Source: Panax quinquefolius (Eukaryota > Streptophyta > Magnoliopsida > Apiales > Araliaceae). Taken from it: a stretch of DNA of 64,000 bases. Each line of letters opens with the position of its first letter. Position 1 is the first letter of the stretch. The notes under the pieces are model-generated. The model was not told the origin of the DNA, ran no database searches, and saw nothing but the letters and a program-made list of their open reading frames with translations. The stretch lies in assembly GCA_020205615.1 (NCBI GenBank), contig CM035160.1, forward strand, positions 11,383,821 to 11,447,820, in the 5' to 3' direction. Below are positions 48,667 to 60,377 of this stretch, one piece after another. The position numbers and the translations under genes are program-made.

Positions 48667-49348
48667 TTGGCAAGGGAAGCCGTGAGGAGATCTTTAGTTC
48701 TTTTAAAGAATGGAAAAACCCCATCTACCCCATTGCTTCCTCTCCAAAAAAACAAACAAAATTCTAGTAAATTTAAACACATGCCAATGATTTGGGCAAC
48801 CAATGTGGCGGTTGGACCATAACTTTGGCGAGGCGAAAGTACAACAACATGACCATGGAACCACCATCCTAGACGCCATAAAATCCACCATCGACCCGAC
48901 CACGAACTTGTCCATCATCGCAATCCCCGCCCACACTTGATCAAGTCCAAAGAAATTCGATTACGCCATTGTTGTTGTTGGTGAGATTCCATACATAAAA
49001 CTAGAGGAGACAATTTGAACCTAACAATTCTGCACATGGAATTGACATAATTAAGAATGTTTGCGAGAATGTGAAATGTGTTGTTGTCCTGATGGCGGGC
49101 GGGTGCCTCTTGTGGTCGAGCCATATCTTCAAAGATATATGGATGCTTTTGTGGTCTTCACTACTGGGTAAATAAGGCCAAGGCGGCGTGGGCGATGTTT
49201 TATTTGGGGATTATGGTTTCTGGGAAACTTGCTCGGACATGGTTCAAGAGAGTAGATCGACTTCCCTATGAATGTTGAGGATTTACAAGATGATCCATTG
49301 TTTCCATTCGGTTTTGGACTGGAAACCAAGGCTTTTGCTAGTAGCTAA
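48667..49348 (+). pseudogene. Decayed last exon of the GH3 gene (second domain)
   Basis: LAREAVRRSLVLLKNGKTP opens in the correct phase after the acceptor AG at 48665-48666. The expected EHRE before it is not cleanly encoded. From about 48755 the homology jumps between frames: HANDLGNQCGGWTIT, then TILDAIKSTIDPTT, then FDYAIVVVGE (with the Glu at the acid/base position), GDNLNLTI, ENVKCVVVL, GDVLFGDYGF and RLPMNVEDLQDDPLFPFGFG, ending at TAA 49346-49348. At least five frameshifts and several stops separate them. The sequence is otherwise well preserved, so inactivation is fairly recent or some indels are sequencing errors. Confidence 0.85.
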
Positions 49349-49482
49349 TTAAACTATTTTTTGTCCCCTCCCCTTTTATTCTGGCCAAATATATATTAGT
49401 TGTGTCCGTGCTTCCGGCATTATATGAACGGTAGAATTTATACTAAATTTTGGACGGTGAAAATTTAAAATCAATTGTATTT

Positions 49483-49515
<33 letters not shown>

Positions 49516-49521
<6 letters not shown>

Positions 49522-50307
49522 CCCAACTTTTATGAATAAATATTAATTTTTTCTAAATGTTATTTTGAATAATAAGGTGTGGATTTGATATAATATTATA
49601 ATTGTGGGTAATATTTATAAATTTTGCAAAGTAAGCAAGTTGTCATCATAAAATATTCGTTTGGTCGGGGAATATTCGTTTTATCAAGGAATATTCATAC
49701 GGACAACACAATCATTAATGGACTCCACAACTAATTCTTCGGCGGATTTAAAAGCGACATAAATAACCTTTTTATAAAAATAACGGCAACATTTTTACCG
49801 TTAAACTATTGAAATATCCGGTGATAAAAGTACAGTAATACGCGTGGTTGCACAGTAGCACACGGTATTGTATAGTATCTTTGATTAGTGATGCTTACTT
49901 AAGAAGTCATTCAGTTTTATTCAATAATTGTCACAGTAGTTGTTGCATAATATCTCATATTATTGATTCAATTATTGTCACAGTATCATCTGCACAATAT
50001 TTTATATTATTAAATCAATAATTGAGACGACACATTTATTCATATTATTATTTGCATTATTAACAATGTTTAGAAAGTTCTGTCGAGGAAAGAGGTTATC
50101 TAATTGTGCGCCAATAAGGAAAAATCCTTATCGAAAAGCCTTCTCTTTCTTGGGAATGATCTGGTTGTTAATATTGTGAGTTATAATATTAATGATGAAT
50201 AATTTGAAAGATTAAAAATGTGTTTTTTGAAGTTAAGTCATTTGTGATAAATAAAAAAAATTGTCATTAAGTATTTGTTATAAATTTGACTAATTACATG
50301 GACCCCT
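49516..50307 (+). mobile_element. LTR J, 5' fragment (plus strand)
   Basis: The fragment starts near 49516 directly after a (TA)n tract, with AAAGCCCCAACTTTTATG in place of TGTAAGACCCCAAC. It contains GAATATTC at 49670-49677 and 49689-49696 and AGAAAGTTCT at 50072-50081. The remainder is cut off at 50307 by LTR K. Confidence 0.8.
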
Positions 50308-51042
50308 TGTGACGCCCCCAAAATAGGTATACATCACTCATTCTGAGTCGTCAAGTACATGGTACAAAATACAAATACACACTTAATTATACAACTGTCG
50401 TGTAACATAAGTTGAGAGTTTTTTACACGTATATTGTCTCTTAGACAATATCCAAACTCAAATGAAGTCCTCATTAGAAATATTATTACAATATTTCACA
50501 TAATAGTGAGGACTACTAAAGCATTCATCTGGATCGTCTCTCCGTTCCCTGACTAGTCACAGCTATATTCTCATTTCCTGAATAAAATAATGAAAGTAAA
50601 TGGTGAGCTCAACTAGCCCAGTAAAAAATATTATGACTAAGATAATATAAAATAAATTATTGTTAGTCTTCAACAGTGTTAAACTGATAGAATACAATAG
50701 ACAACAAGTTTAACTGCAGTGGAACAAAAAATCCATTAGAAGAGTCAAGTAGAGCATGATTTCTACTATCTTCTATGATTTAAAAGTTTATATATCAGCA
50801 ATTTTATCGTTGAGACTCAGCTCAATAAATAATCTACATCACTGAATTATCCATGCACTACGGGCCAATGATATTCATTATTATCACATCCACGAATCAT
50901 CTATGCACTACGAGCCACGGATATTCGTTATTATCACCAATGGTCATGATCATGCCAACAACTGTCCATTAATGCACTACGGGCTAATGCGAAATTTTAC
51001 CACATCATTTGTAACACTGCATGTCATTATTATACCGATACA
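50308..51042 (-). mobile_element. LTR K, left part of a minus-strand LTR
   Basis: TGTGACGCCCCC at 50308 starts a typical LTR in minus orientation with the GTAGTGCA array at 50850-51000. It stops abruptly near 51042, where plus-strand internal pol sequence begins. The right part of a minus LTR resumes at about 56291. Together these look like one LTR that lost its middle ~1.2 kb when the plus-strand unit was inserted. Confidence 0.75.
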
Positions 51043-51533
51043 TAATCGATAACGTTAAAGCCGCTCAAGCTACAGACCTGGAGCTGCTGAACATAAAGAA
51101 GAAGGTGCAAGAAGGCGTTATTCTAGAAGTAAGAGTCGATGAAGAGAAGAAAGCTCAAACCTTTGATTTATTTGAAATCCTCGATCGAGTAAGAATCGCG
51201 TAGCCTATACTACTCGCTTTAACGCTAAGTATGTCACGTGTTCATAACGTTTTTCACGTATCGATGTTACGTAAATATGTGGACGACCCGAATACCAGAC
51301 GAGATAGCCGAAGATTTAACGTACGAGGAGGTACCTATCAAGATCTTGGATAGGAAAGAGTATGTCCTACGCACAAAGGTTATACCACAAGTTAAGGTTT
51401 TGTGGAAAAACCATGCAATTGAAGAAATGACATGGGTGTTGGAATCGGAAATGAAAGCGAGGTACCCTCACCTTTTTGATACACCAGGTACGTACGTCAA
51501 TTTCGAGGACGAAATTTTATAAGGAGGGGAGGT
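51043..51533 (+). pseudogene. Plus-strand pol 3' end: IN linker, integrase tail, chromodomain, polypurine tract
   Basis: DNVKAAQATDLELLNIKKKV is the IN N-terminal linker. Deleted sequence joins it to DLFEILDRVRIA, and then come frameshifted SMSRVHNVFHV and the chromodomain in an open frame at 51298-51519 (EDLTYEEVPIKILDRKEY, VKVLWKNHAIEEMTWVLESE). The stop at 51520 is followed by the purine-rich AAGGAGGGGAGGT primer of plus-strand synthesis and then the LTR. It is the 3' end of an element whose 5' end lies downstream at 54094. Confidence 0.85.
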
Positions 51534-54093
51534 TGTATGACCCTAGCTTTTTAAAAATAAAATTGAATTTTCCTCTAATTATTATTTTGAAATAATAAGG
51601 TGTTAATTTGATATAATATTTTGGTTATGGGTGAAATGTGTAAATTTTGCAAAATAAACAAGTGGTTATAAAATATTCATTTCTGTCGGGGAATATTCGT
51701 TTGGTCGTGGAATATTCTTGTTGTCAGAGAATATTCATACGATGGCGCTATGACCATTCAATTGAGCCCATATGAGAATAACCGTCGGATGAAAAAAATG
51801 ATGAAAGTTTGAGTTTTTATAAATAACGGCGTAATTATTACTGATTAACACTTGTTGGATTACACGGTGGTTAAAATATAGTAATACGGCGTGGTTGCGA
51901 CAAGATAGTACCTTTGTATTACAAGATATTGTTGAATTATTGATTCTTACGTGAAGAAGGCACTACTCAATAATTGTTACGATAATTCTTGTTCAATATT
52001 TTATTTTATTGATTCAATAATTCTTTGCGTTGATATTTTATATTATTGTTGTTTCAATATTTCTCCTTTGCATGATATTTCCCATTTTCAGATCAATAAT
52101 TCATATTATTTGAATAATATTATTAGATAGCATTATTGGCAATGTCTAGAAAGTTCTGTCAAAGAGAGGTTTGGTCACCTAATTGTGCGCCAGTAAGGAG
52201 AAATCCTTATTGGAAAGCCCCCTCTTTCTTGGGAACTGCCTGGTTGTCATAATTGTAATTCTGTAATATTATTTGTGAATAATTAGTTATTGATTTATAT
52301 GATAAGAAAATATTTATTTGATGTGGATATAAGTGATGGATTTATTTATTTTATGTGGTTATTAATAAAGGAATTAATGTTGAGGTGTTTTATCAGTATT
52401 TTGTCGGATTGAAGGTATTAAAAGATCAAACCAGTGTTCTTGAGATATATTGCGTGAGTTATAATTTTTGATCCGACCGTTGGATCGTTATAATTTTTGG
52501 ATATGTTATACATATATAATTTGAGTATATGTCACAAATTTTGAACCGTTAAAAATTAACGTATGATTTGTTATGAATTTTAAGAGGTCACTGGTTCAGA
52601 AATTGTTGAAGTATCCGAATTTATCATTTTGGTAGAAAATTCTAGAATTTGTGGGCCCCACATTTGGTTGGTGAGAAATGTGCTCAAATTGAATTTCAAA
52701 TGTGGTGGGTGGAAATAGTAGCAGGTAAAGCCATCGTGTAGCGTCAATTTCTTTCTAAGGTCTAACATTTTCCTATAAATAGAGGGCTAAGTTAGAATTG
52801 AAAATCACACCAGAAATAAGTTTTCTCTCTTTCTCTCTCTATATCATCAAGCGTATTCTTGTGAGTATTTTGATACTTTGAGTGTTGCTATACGGTGCAA
52901 GTTCTTTCAGCACTATATCCAGTATTCCAGTCAGAAGTACTTTCTTTTTAAGGTAAAGGATGTTATTTTCTTCATAAATGATATTATTTCTTTCAATATC
53001 ATTATGCCGAAATATTGATCTGAACTTTTTATCAAATTTGGAACTTTTTGTGTCGGGATTACTATTCACGTATACGGCACTATTAACTAATACGGCACTA
53101 TTCACCGAAAAATGAAATTTTCTCCTTTTTGTCCAAGATGTCTATTATGGTTATTATCTTTGATTGTATCCATGTTTTGATCTTTATTTTTGAATTCTGC
53201 TTCACAATTGGTTATTATGGAGTATTATTGAACTTGGATAAACTGTAATACGAATCCCTAATATTTTGTCCTTTTGTCTCACTGGATTCGTTTTCTTTAA
53301 AATATTTTTCATCATCCTCAGTCCTAAATGATGATATTACTGAATATTTTTGGCATGTAGTGCAAAGATGAATGATTAAATGATGAATATTTTTGGCCTG
53401 TAGTGCAAAGATGAATGATTACCTGATGAATATCTTTGGCCCGTAGTGCAAAGATGAATAGGTGTTGAGATGAACATGACCAACTGGTGATACAAATGAA
53501 TATCTTTGGCTCAGTAGTGCAAAGATGAATATTTGATTCAAGATGTATATTGATTGATGTTACTGAGGATAAAATATTGATGATGGACTTTTAAATCTTA
53601 GAAGATAGTAGAATTCTTTCTCTACTTGACTCTTTTAATGGATTGTTGTTCCGCTGCAGTTGTTGATCTAAAACTTGTTATCTATTATATTTTATCAGAT
53701 TTTTCCCTGTTAAAGACTAATGATAAATTATTGTATATTATCTTAGTCATAATATTCTTTACTGGGCTAATTGAGCTCACCCTTTTCTTTTTTGTTCCAT
53801 TTTTCTTCTCAGGAAGCGAGAACATAGCAGGAAGCAGTCGGGGTATATAGTGATGGTCCTAGACAGTTGTTTTAGCAGTCCTTACTATTTTTGTAAAATA
53901 GTGTATCAATAATTGTAATGAGAACTTATTTGAGTGTGGATATTGTCTAGAAGACAATATTTGTATTTAAACTCACAGTATATATGTTGTCGTATTTTGC
54001 ACGACAATTGTATTACTGAAGTTGTATTTGTTTCTGTACCATGAATTTGGCGACTTAAAATGGGTGATGTATACCTATTTTGGGGGCATCACA
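51534..54093 (+). mobile_element. Single LTR with internal sequence on both sides
   Basis: TGTATGACCC at 51534 to GGGGGCATCACA at 54093 (2560 bp). A polypurine tract precedes it and a primer binding site follows it, so it functions formally as both 3' and 5' LTR. GAATATTC at 51691, 51710 and 51729; AGAAAGTTCT at 52148-52157; GAAA hairpin at 52190-52213; TATA box at 52774-52782; GTAGTGCA array at 53340-53530. Confidence 0.9.
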
Positions 54094-54095
54094 GT

Positions 54096-54107
54096 TGGTA
54101 TTAGAGC
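54096..54107 (+). promoter_or_regulatory. Primer binding site
   Basis: TGGTATTAGAGC, one base from the plant iMet-tRNA complement TGGTATCAGAGC, two bases after the LTR end CACA. Confidence 0.88.
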
Positions 54108-54282
54108 TTAGGGATATGATCCCTGGCTGAGATGTGAGAATAGAACTAGGAGGGGAGAGACGAGTAAATCCTTCGCTAGTGTGTCCTAACTAAGCTTATT
54201 TTTTTGATTGGTCATAATATAAGGATATTATGTGATATGTTAATTTGTTTAATTAACCCTTGTTTTATGACAGTTTTTAAGA

Positions 54283-55740
54283 ATGGCAGCTGAAAACGTT
54301 AACAATGGAGTGAATGAGACCGTGAAGACACCTTTAATCACCAACAAGGATAATGTGATGTTAGGCGAAGAAGGAATTAGAGATATTTTTGTGGTAAGGA
54401 AAGAATTAATAGTTGCAGCCGAGCTAGTCGCAGAGGTAGCAGCTGAGAGTGAGGAAGAAGAGGAACCTGGGGAGAATTTATTAGAGGTATTTTATGATCA
54501 AAATATAGAATTGCAAAATTGTATTCATGAGTTAGAAGAGTAGGCTGAAGAACGGCAGGCGGTCGTGGAGAAAAATGATGCAACGATTCAAGCTTGTGTT
54601 ACCCGATATGTGATGCTTGAACAGAAGCACTCTTTGGCAGAGTATACTATGATAAAGCTAGAATCTGAGCTGAAAGAAGAAACAACTGAACGAGTGAGAA
54701 TGAGTGATGCATGGGTAAAAGCCGCACGACGCGTTTATATTGTGGAAAGAGATGTCCGATATAAGAAGGCTAAAATAGATGATATGTATTTCTCTTTTTG
54801 GACAGCAATTGAGAGAACCCAACATCGAGTTTTGAATTACCCTGTACATTGCGGTCAACCCCAATTCGATATGGATCGAAGATTAATGATTCATATCATG
54901 AAACAGGAGTACGATGAAGCAGTTGAGGGTGGAATATGCCATATAGCGAAAGACAATTCTAGCGATAATGATGACACCAAAGGCTGTCCCAAACAAGTCA
55001 AAATCGGTGGTTCAAGTGAGAGCGTCTTTCGTAAAAGCGATGAACCGAACGAAGTTATCACGGGTTAGTTAATCATCAATTTTTGTGAAGTCTATACCCT
55101 GATAGATACCGGTTCTACCCATTCTTTTATCTCTCTTGCTTGTGTTCAACGTTTAAACTTGACTCCGGAGAAATTGGAATTTGACTTATCTGTGGAAAAT
55201 CCGTTAGGAAAAACTTTCGTTACATCCATTGTTAATAAATCTTGCTTAATCCAAATTGGTACCATCACATTACCTGTTGATCTTATCTCTTTAAAGATAC
55301 TTGCTTTTAATGTGATTTTAGGAATTGATTGGTTAACCACTCATCATGCCAAAATTGATTATTTTCGTAAGGTTGTTAGTTTTCATATTCCTAACCAACC
55401 TGTTATGCGAATTCAAGCAACCAAACCATTGAAGTCAAACACTTTTATATCAAGCCATAAAGCCATTCATTTATTGAAAAATGGATGTCAAGCTTTCTTA
55501 GCCCATTTCATAGATTTAAACAAAAATACGTCAGATTTGAATAATATTTATGTTGTTAGTGAATTTCCTAATGTATTTCCTGAAGAATTTCCTAGCATAC
55601 CCCCATAGCGTGATATTGAATTTTGTATCGACTTTGAACCCGGTACAAAACCCATTTCTAAAATCTTATATCGAATGGTTCCTATTGAACTTCAGGAGTT
55701 AAAAACCCAAGTACAAGAGTTGGTACTCGAGCCTCTATCT
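54283..55740 (+). pseudogene. Chimeric gag-protease-RT: gag capsid replaced by a coiled-coil segment
   Basis: One frame runs from the ATG at 54283 to about 55740, broken only by three TAG codons (54541, 55064, 55606). Residues 1-26 (MAAENVNNGVNETVKTP..) match the gag N-termini of A and B. From about 54359 to 55035 the capsid and zinc knuckles are absent. Instead there are ~225 residues with an acidic, Glu/Lys-rich coiled-coil-like stretch (ELVAEVAAESEEEEE, MIKLESELKEETTERVRMSD) and a Ser/Asp-rich end. PNEVITG then re-enters the normal protease (DTGSTHSFIS intact), the linker and the RT start ([10 protein letters not shown]). I do not recognise the coiled-coil part. It could be a captured host segment or a gag from another lineage. 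Confidence 0.85.
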
Positions 55741-55870
55741 GGTGACTTCCTTTGTGGGATGCACAAAAGCCAAACTCTCTGTAGGGGACGCTATATTTGT
55801 GTGGTGGTAAAACGATAGGTACTATTGTGAAGTGCTATCCAAGATTGGGATATGAGTCACAGTTGAGAGC
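55741..55870 (+). other. Copy of the extra ~130-bp module
   Basis: GGTGACTTCCTTTGTGGGAT and CTCTGTAGGGGACGC match the minus-strand module at 19735-19880 (GTTGACTTCCTTGTGTGGAA, TATAGGCGACGC). The module lies directly after the RT N-terminus here, a different junction from that in B. Confidence 0.55.
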
Positions 55871-56271
55871 AACTTAAGTCAGTAATTGAAATATCTAGCT
55901 TTTTAGGCTTAGCTGGTTACTATGGGAGATTCGTGGAAGGATTTTCTCGAATCGCTACTCCGTTAACTTAGCTGACTCGGAAAGATACAAAATCCGTATG
56001 GAGCGAGGAATGCGAGAAGATTTACCAAGAGCTCAAGAGGCGACTCATTTGAACCTGCTTACGACCATACCATCTGGAAAAAGCAAGCAAAGCGTAGTAG
56101 ACGGCGTTGAGTAGAAGATCGTACGCGAATACGAGTGCGATATTGTTGAACACAAAGACCTATTTTGTATAATATATAAATGATAGAGATAGAGTTAAAA
56201 ACTCTAGGGACCCACGTGATGATATACGAGTAAAATCGACTTTAATCGATAACGTTAAAGTCGCTCAAGCT
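55871..56271 (+). pseudogene. RT C-terminal and RNase H remnants
   Basis: VIEISSFLGLAGYYGRFVEG and TRKDTKSVWSEECEK (about 55887-56040) are the RT connection region. ALSRRSYANTSAILLNTKTY (about 56105-56165) is the RNase H end. TLIDNVKVAQAK follows (56240-56271), where the element stops. The YVDD region of RT and most of RNase H are deleted. Confidence 0.8.
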
Positions 56272-56290
56272 AAAATAATATTGAATTAAT

Positions 56291-56815
56291 CGATAACGTG
56301 CCAATTATTGATTTAATAATATAAAATATTGTGTAGATGATATTGTGATAATAATTGAATCAATAATATGATATATTATGCAACAATTACTGTGGTAATT
56401 ATTGAATGAAACTAAGTGATTTCTCACATAAGCATCGAAAGTACGGATATTATGCAATACAGGTAATCTTACTTATGCAACCACGCCAGACATTCTTGTA
56501 CTTTTATCACCGGGTATTTCAACACTTAACGGTAAAACTTTTGCCGTTATTTTTTATAAAAAGTTATTTCTGTCGTTTTCTAACTCTGACAGTAATTCCG
56601 TTGTGGGGTCCACCAATGATTGTGTCGTCGTACGAATATTCCCTGATAAAACGAATATTTCCCGACCAAACGAATATTTTATAACAGCTTGCTTACCATG
56701 CAAAATTTATAAATATTACCCACAACTTTAACATTATATCAAATCCACACCATAATATTCAAAAATAATATTTAGAGAAAAATTAATCTTTATTCATAAA
56801 AGTTGGGGCCTTACA
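56291..56815 (-). mobile_element. LTR O, right part of a minus-strand LTR
   Basis: Sequence equivalent to the last ~520 bp of a minus LTR (U3 end), ending GGGGCCTTACA at 56815. Likely the other half of LTR K. It contains GAATATTC (about 56636-56643) and the TTCTCACATAAGCATC block. The polypurine tract of the element at 56816 follows. Confidence 0.8.
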
Positions 56816-57139
56816 ACCTCTCATTCTTATGAAATTTTGTCCTCGAAATTGGTGTGCGTACCTGGTATGTCGAAGAGGTGAGGATACCCTGATTTTATTT
56901 CAGATTCTAACTCCTAGGTTATTTCCTCAACATTGTGGTTTCTCCACAAAACTTTGACTTGAGGTATAACCTTAGAGCATAGAATATGTTCCTTCTTATC
57001 GAAGATTTTAACAGGTACCTCTTCATACGTTAAATCTTCCTCTATCTCGTCTGGTTCTAACTCAATAATGTGGTTCGGGCCTTCCACATAATTACGTAAC
57101 ATAGATATGTGAAAAACGTTATGAACACGAGACATACTT
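56816..57139 (-). pseudogene. Minus-strand integrase tail/chromodomain fragment
   Basis: SMSRVHNVFHISMLRNYVEG, EDLTYEEVPVKIFDKKEH and KVLWRNHNVEEIT. This is the 3' end of the element that owned LTR K/O. The upstream part is cut off at 57139 by an LTR-like sequence of another family. The chromodomain is truncated by a stop after EEIT. Confidence 0.85.
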
Positions 57140-59035
57140 TGTGACACCCCAGAAACTGGGTCCTCTGACCCCAGTTCGGTCGTCACGATAAACTATAAAC
57201 ATCCACCTCTAAACAACATACAATAACTAAAATGCGGAATATAATAAACGTACGTCATTTATTCAAAAGTGTTACTAGTCCCAAGATTCGATAACCTTAA
57301 TACAATCTTACAACCATACCCTAAAATAATCAATAGGGTTCATATTACATAACATTAATTTAAACTAGGCATAAAGTAAAGTTTGCTCCTCACAACTATA
57401 CTACATCTTTCCTTTACCCTTGTCCTTCCCTGAGGTCTCGGGCTTAACTGCAATATAATTCATGATATAGCAAGGATGAGCAACAAGTTTGCTCAGCAAG
57501 TTTAAATGCAACAATAATGATATATCATGATGAATGAAAAATATCTGACAATAAATTCAACAATATAGATATATGAAGGATTCAACAATATGAATATTAG
57601 AAGCAAAGATAATGATTGTTTTTAGAATAACTGATAGTCAAGTAGACTTTGAACTATAAAACTCCAATGGAATCAATAGGTGATTGACCCTTTGGTTACT
57701 GGCTACAGAATAAGTACTTGAGGGGATCAGCCTCGCGTAAACCATGTATATGCATAACATTTAAATCTGCTATTTGTATCTTAGTTTAGATACCTGGGGT
57801 ACTCCCCTATCATAAAAATGGGTGTTCTTTTAGTCTAAGAATCCTTACTATCAATTGGTTTGGATAGCTTTTATAAAACTTCATACACTTTGTCTGGCCG
57901 AACAAAGGTTCAAACTCTATCTGACACAATTCAGGATTTATAGAACTTTAAATGATGTACAAGTACAAGACTATATGAACTCGTGTGCACAAAGTGTGAA
58001 TATCAATAATATCGATGTGGAATAATTGTAAGGTAATTAAACCCCTTAATAGCATTCTTGGAATTAAAGTTTAAGCTTAAATGAATAACTTTCAATTCAA
58101 CAATAACCTGCTCCATACAATATGAGAAGGATAGGAAACTTTCACAAAAACAAGTGAAGTTTAGCAACTTTCACAATCAAAGAGTGAAGGTCAGAGACTT
58201 GCTCAATATAAATTTGAGTAAGGTTAGGGAACTTGCCTGTTTGCTCAGCTACAATTTAATTCTAGCTTTAATTAACTTGCGTTGAAACGACCTAACATTA
58301 ACAAGTCGGTCTTTCCAATTAGTATGTATAAACTAATATGAGTCTACACTTACAAGAATCCAATCATCACATAGCATGCTTCTATATATGTATCATTACA
58401 TTACCCGATTAGTTTCTAACACACTATGTCATAGTTGAAATCACTATTGACTTTAACATTGTAAACACTAATTCATCATAGAATTCTTTTAATAATATGT
58501 TTCTTATAACATGAATACTATATTGGACAAGTATTACAGATTAAAGTAACCATATATGCATGCATTAGCTCTCAAATTTATTAACAAAACTCAGACCCTA
58601 ATGCAGACTGACGCGACCACGCTTGGTTTGTACTAATGAGTGGCGCGGCCGCGCTGCTCTTGGTGCAAACCAAAATATGACTGCTCCTGCTACAAGTCAG
58701 AGTACACACGACTTGTACATAGCTGAATAATCATGCAAAACACATATGATAGTATGTGGATAACCAAGTTTAACCTTACATTCTATCTTTAACATAGGTC
58801 ATTATCCATTCTCATTAAATCAATACTTTAAAGTGTTTTATTCATAATTTTCTCATGTTTGATCCTTAAACACATACTATATGATTCATAGGTCTCAAAA
58901 ACACATGCTTGTATGTAGTTCATGTACACATAGCTAAAATAGTCTCTTATTTGCATTTTCCTTTTTAATTCATGCTTGACTATAACATACCCTCCCCAAC
59001 AATGTAAACGAACATATTGGTCACCAAGCAATAAA
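57140..59035 (-). mobile_element. Truncated LTR-like sequence of a different family
   Basis: It starts TGTGACACCCCAGAAACTGG after a possible duplication TACTT (57135-57139). It does not resemble the chromovirus LTRs except for the TGTGACACCCC end. It contains GCTCAGCAAGTTTAAATGC and a GC-rich patch (58610-58665, including GCGGCCGC). No ORF. The far end and second duplication are missing because the chromovirus LTR resumes at about 59036. Probably a solo or truncated LTR of a second gypsy lineage. Confidence 0.5.
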
Positions 59036-60377
59036 TTAGAAAAGTCAAATAGACCATAAAGTCTATTATCTTCTCTAAGTTAAAAGTACAGAAAAAGAAA
59101 CCAATTTTGTCGTGAATAGTACTCTGTGAATAGTAACCCATGAATAGTAACCCGTGCATAGTACCCCGTATTTATAAATAATATCGTATACGTAAATAGT
59201 GAAGTATACATAAATAGTGTCATATACATGAATAGTGTTGTATACGTGAATAGTAACCCCGACACAAAAAGGTAAAAGTTTCATAAAAAAATCATACTTC
59301 ATGAATAGTACTCGTAAATAGTACCGTATTCGTGAATAGTGTCGTATACGTGAATAGTAACCCCGGTATGAAAAGATAGAAATTTTACAAAAAAATTTAT
59401 ACCAATATTTCGGCATAATGATATTGAACGAAATAACATCATTTACGAAGAAAATAACATGTCTTACCTCAAAAGAACAATACTTCTGACTAGAATATCG
59501 GATATAATGTTGAAGGAAACTTGCATTGAATAGCAAATCTCAAAGTATCTAAATACTCACAAAAATATGCTCGATATTATAGAGAGAGAAAACTTCTAAT
59601 TCTGGTATGATTTTCAATTCTAACTAAACACCCTATTTATAGGAAAATGCCAGAACGCCAAAGCAAACTAAAATTTAATAAAATAATATTTTAATAAATA
59701 ATTTCATGCACACCACTTGACTAAACTCAGCACACCACAAGTGGGGCCCACCAAATTCATAAAATTCCACAACAACCAAAAGTGGAGTCCACCCATGTTT
59801 TTATTAAAAACATTTCTTTCCGAAACTTCAATAATTCATAATAAATAGCCATTTTATCAGAAACATACGAACTTTATGTCCATTTTATATGAAATTTAAT
59901 TCTCTACACATTTGTAGAAGAAAGTTTTTCCAAATTCCAAACAGAAAATGACCGAAATCCACATACAGATGATTTTTAATACCTCAATTACGACAAAATA
60001 CTAATAAAACTCCTCAGCATTAATTCTTTCATCTATATCCACATAAAATAAATATTTTCTTATCATATAAATCAATAATTAATTATTAAGAAATAATATT
60101 ACAGAATCACAATAATGACAATCAGATCGTTCCCAAGAAAGAGGGGGCGTTCCGATAAGGATTTCTTCTTACTGGCGCGCAATTAGGTAACTAAATCCCT
60201 TTCCTAGACAGAACTTTCTTAGACATTACCAATAATGCTATCTAATAATATTATTCAAATAATATGAATTATTGATCTGATAATGGAAAATACTATGCAG
60301 TGACAATTATTGAAACAACAATAATATAAAATATCAACGTATCAATTATTGAATTAATAAAAAGTTGGGGTCTTACA
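59036..60377 (-). mobile_element. LTR R, partial minus-strand LTR
   Basis: It lacks about the first 400 bp and, before its end GGGGTCTTACA at 60377, about 450 bp of U3. It contains a GTGAATAGTACC / GTGAATAGTGTCGTATAC array at 59110-59360 and a conserved hairpin block at about 60120-60215. Confidence 0.8.

Larger units (their letters stand above)
45543..49348 (+). pseudogene. GH3 beta-glucosidase / beta-glucan exohydrolase, C-terminal half broken
   Basis: This is a plant secreted family-3 glycoside hydrolase. Exons with GT..AG borders are: 45543-45961, 46098-46188, 46447-46592, 46742-46985, 47748-47852, 47963-48145, then about 48667-49348. The first six join in one open frame of 396 codons. 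It starts with a signal peptide ([16 protein letters not shown]..) and covers the (beta/alpha)8 domain: [55 protein letters not shown] and the nucleophile motif FVISDY. The Trp that follows this Asp in most homologues is Tyr here. The start is the ATG before the hydrophobic stretch, because an in-frame TTG further upstream is not an initiator. The last exon (second domain with acid/base Glu) is split into three frames with stops. The family hydrolyses wall beta-glucans in the apoplast. This copy is probably non-functional. Confidence 0.85.

Noticed and set aside
48621..49329. Minus-strand frames opposite the last GH3 exon
   Set aside because: Shadows of the decayed GH3 exon, which is recognisable on the plus strand.
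59075..59536. 153-codon minus-strand frame rich in YYSRVTIH (also 36753-37175)
   Set aside because: It is a translation of the GTGAATAGTACC array of the LTR and has no start context or domain.
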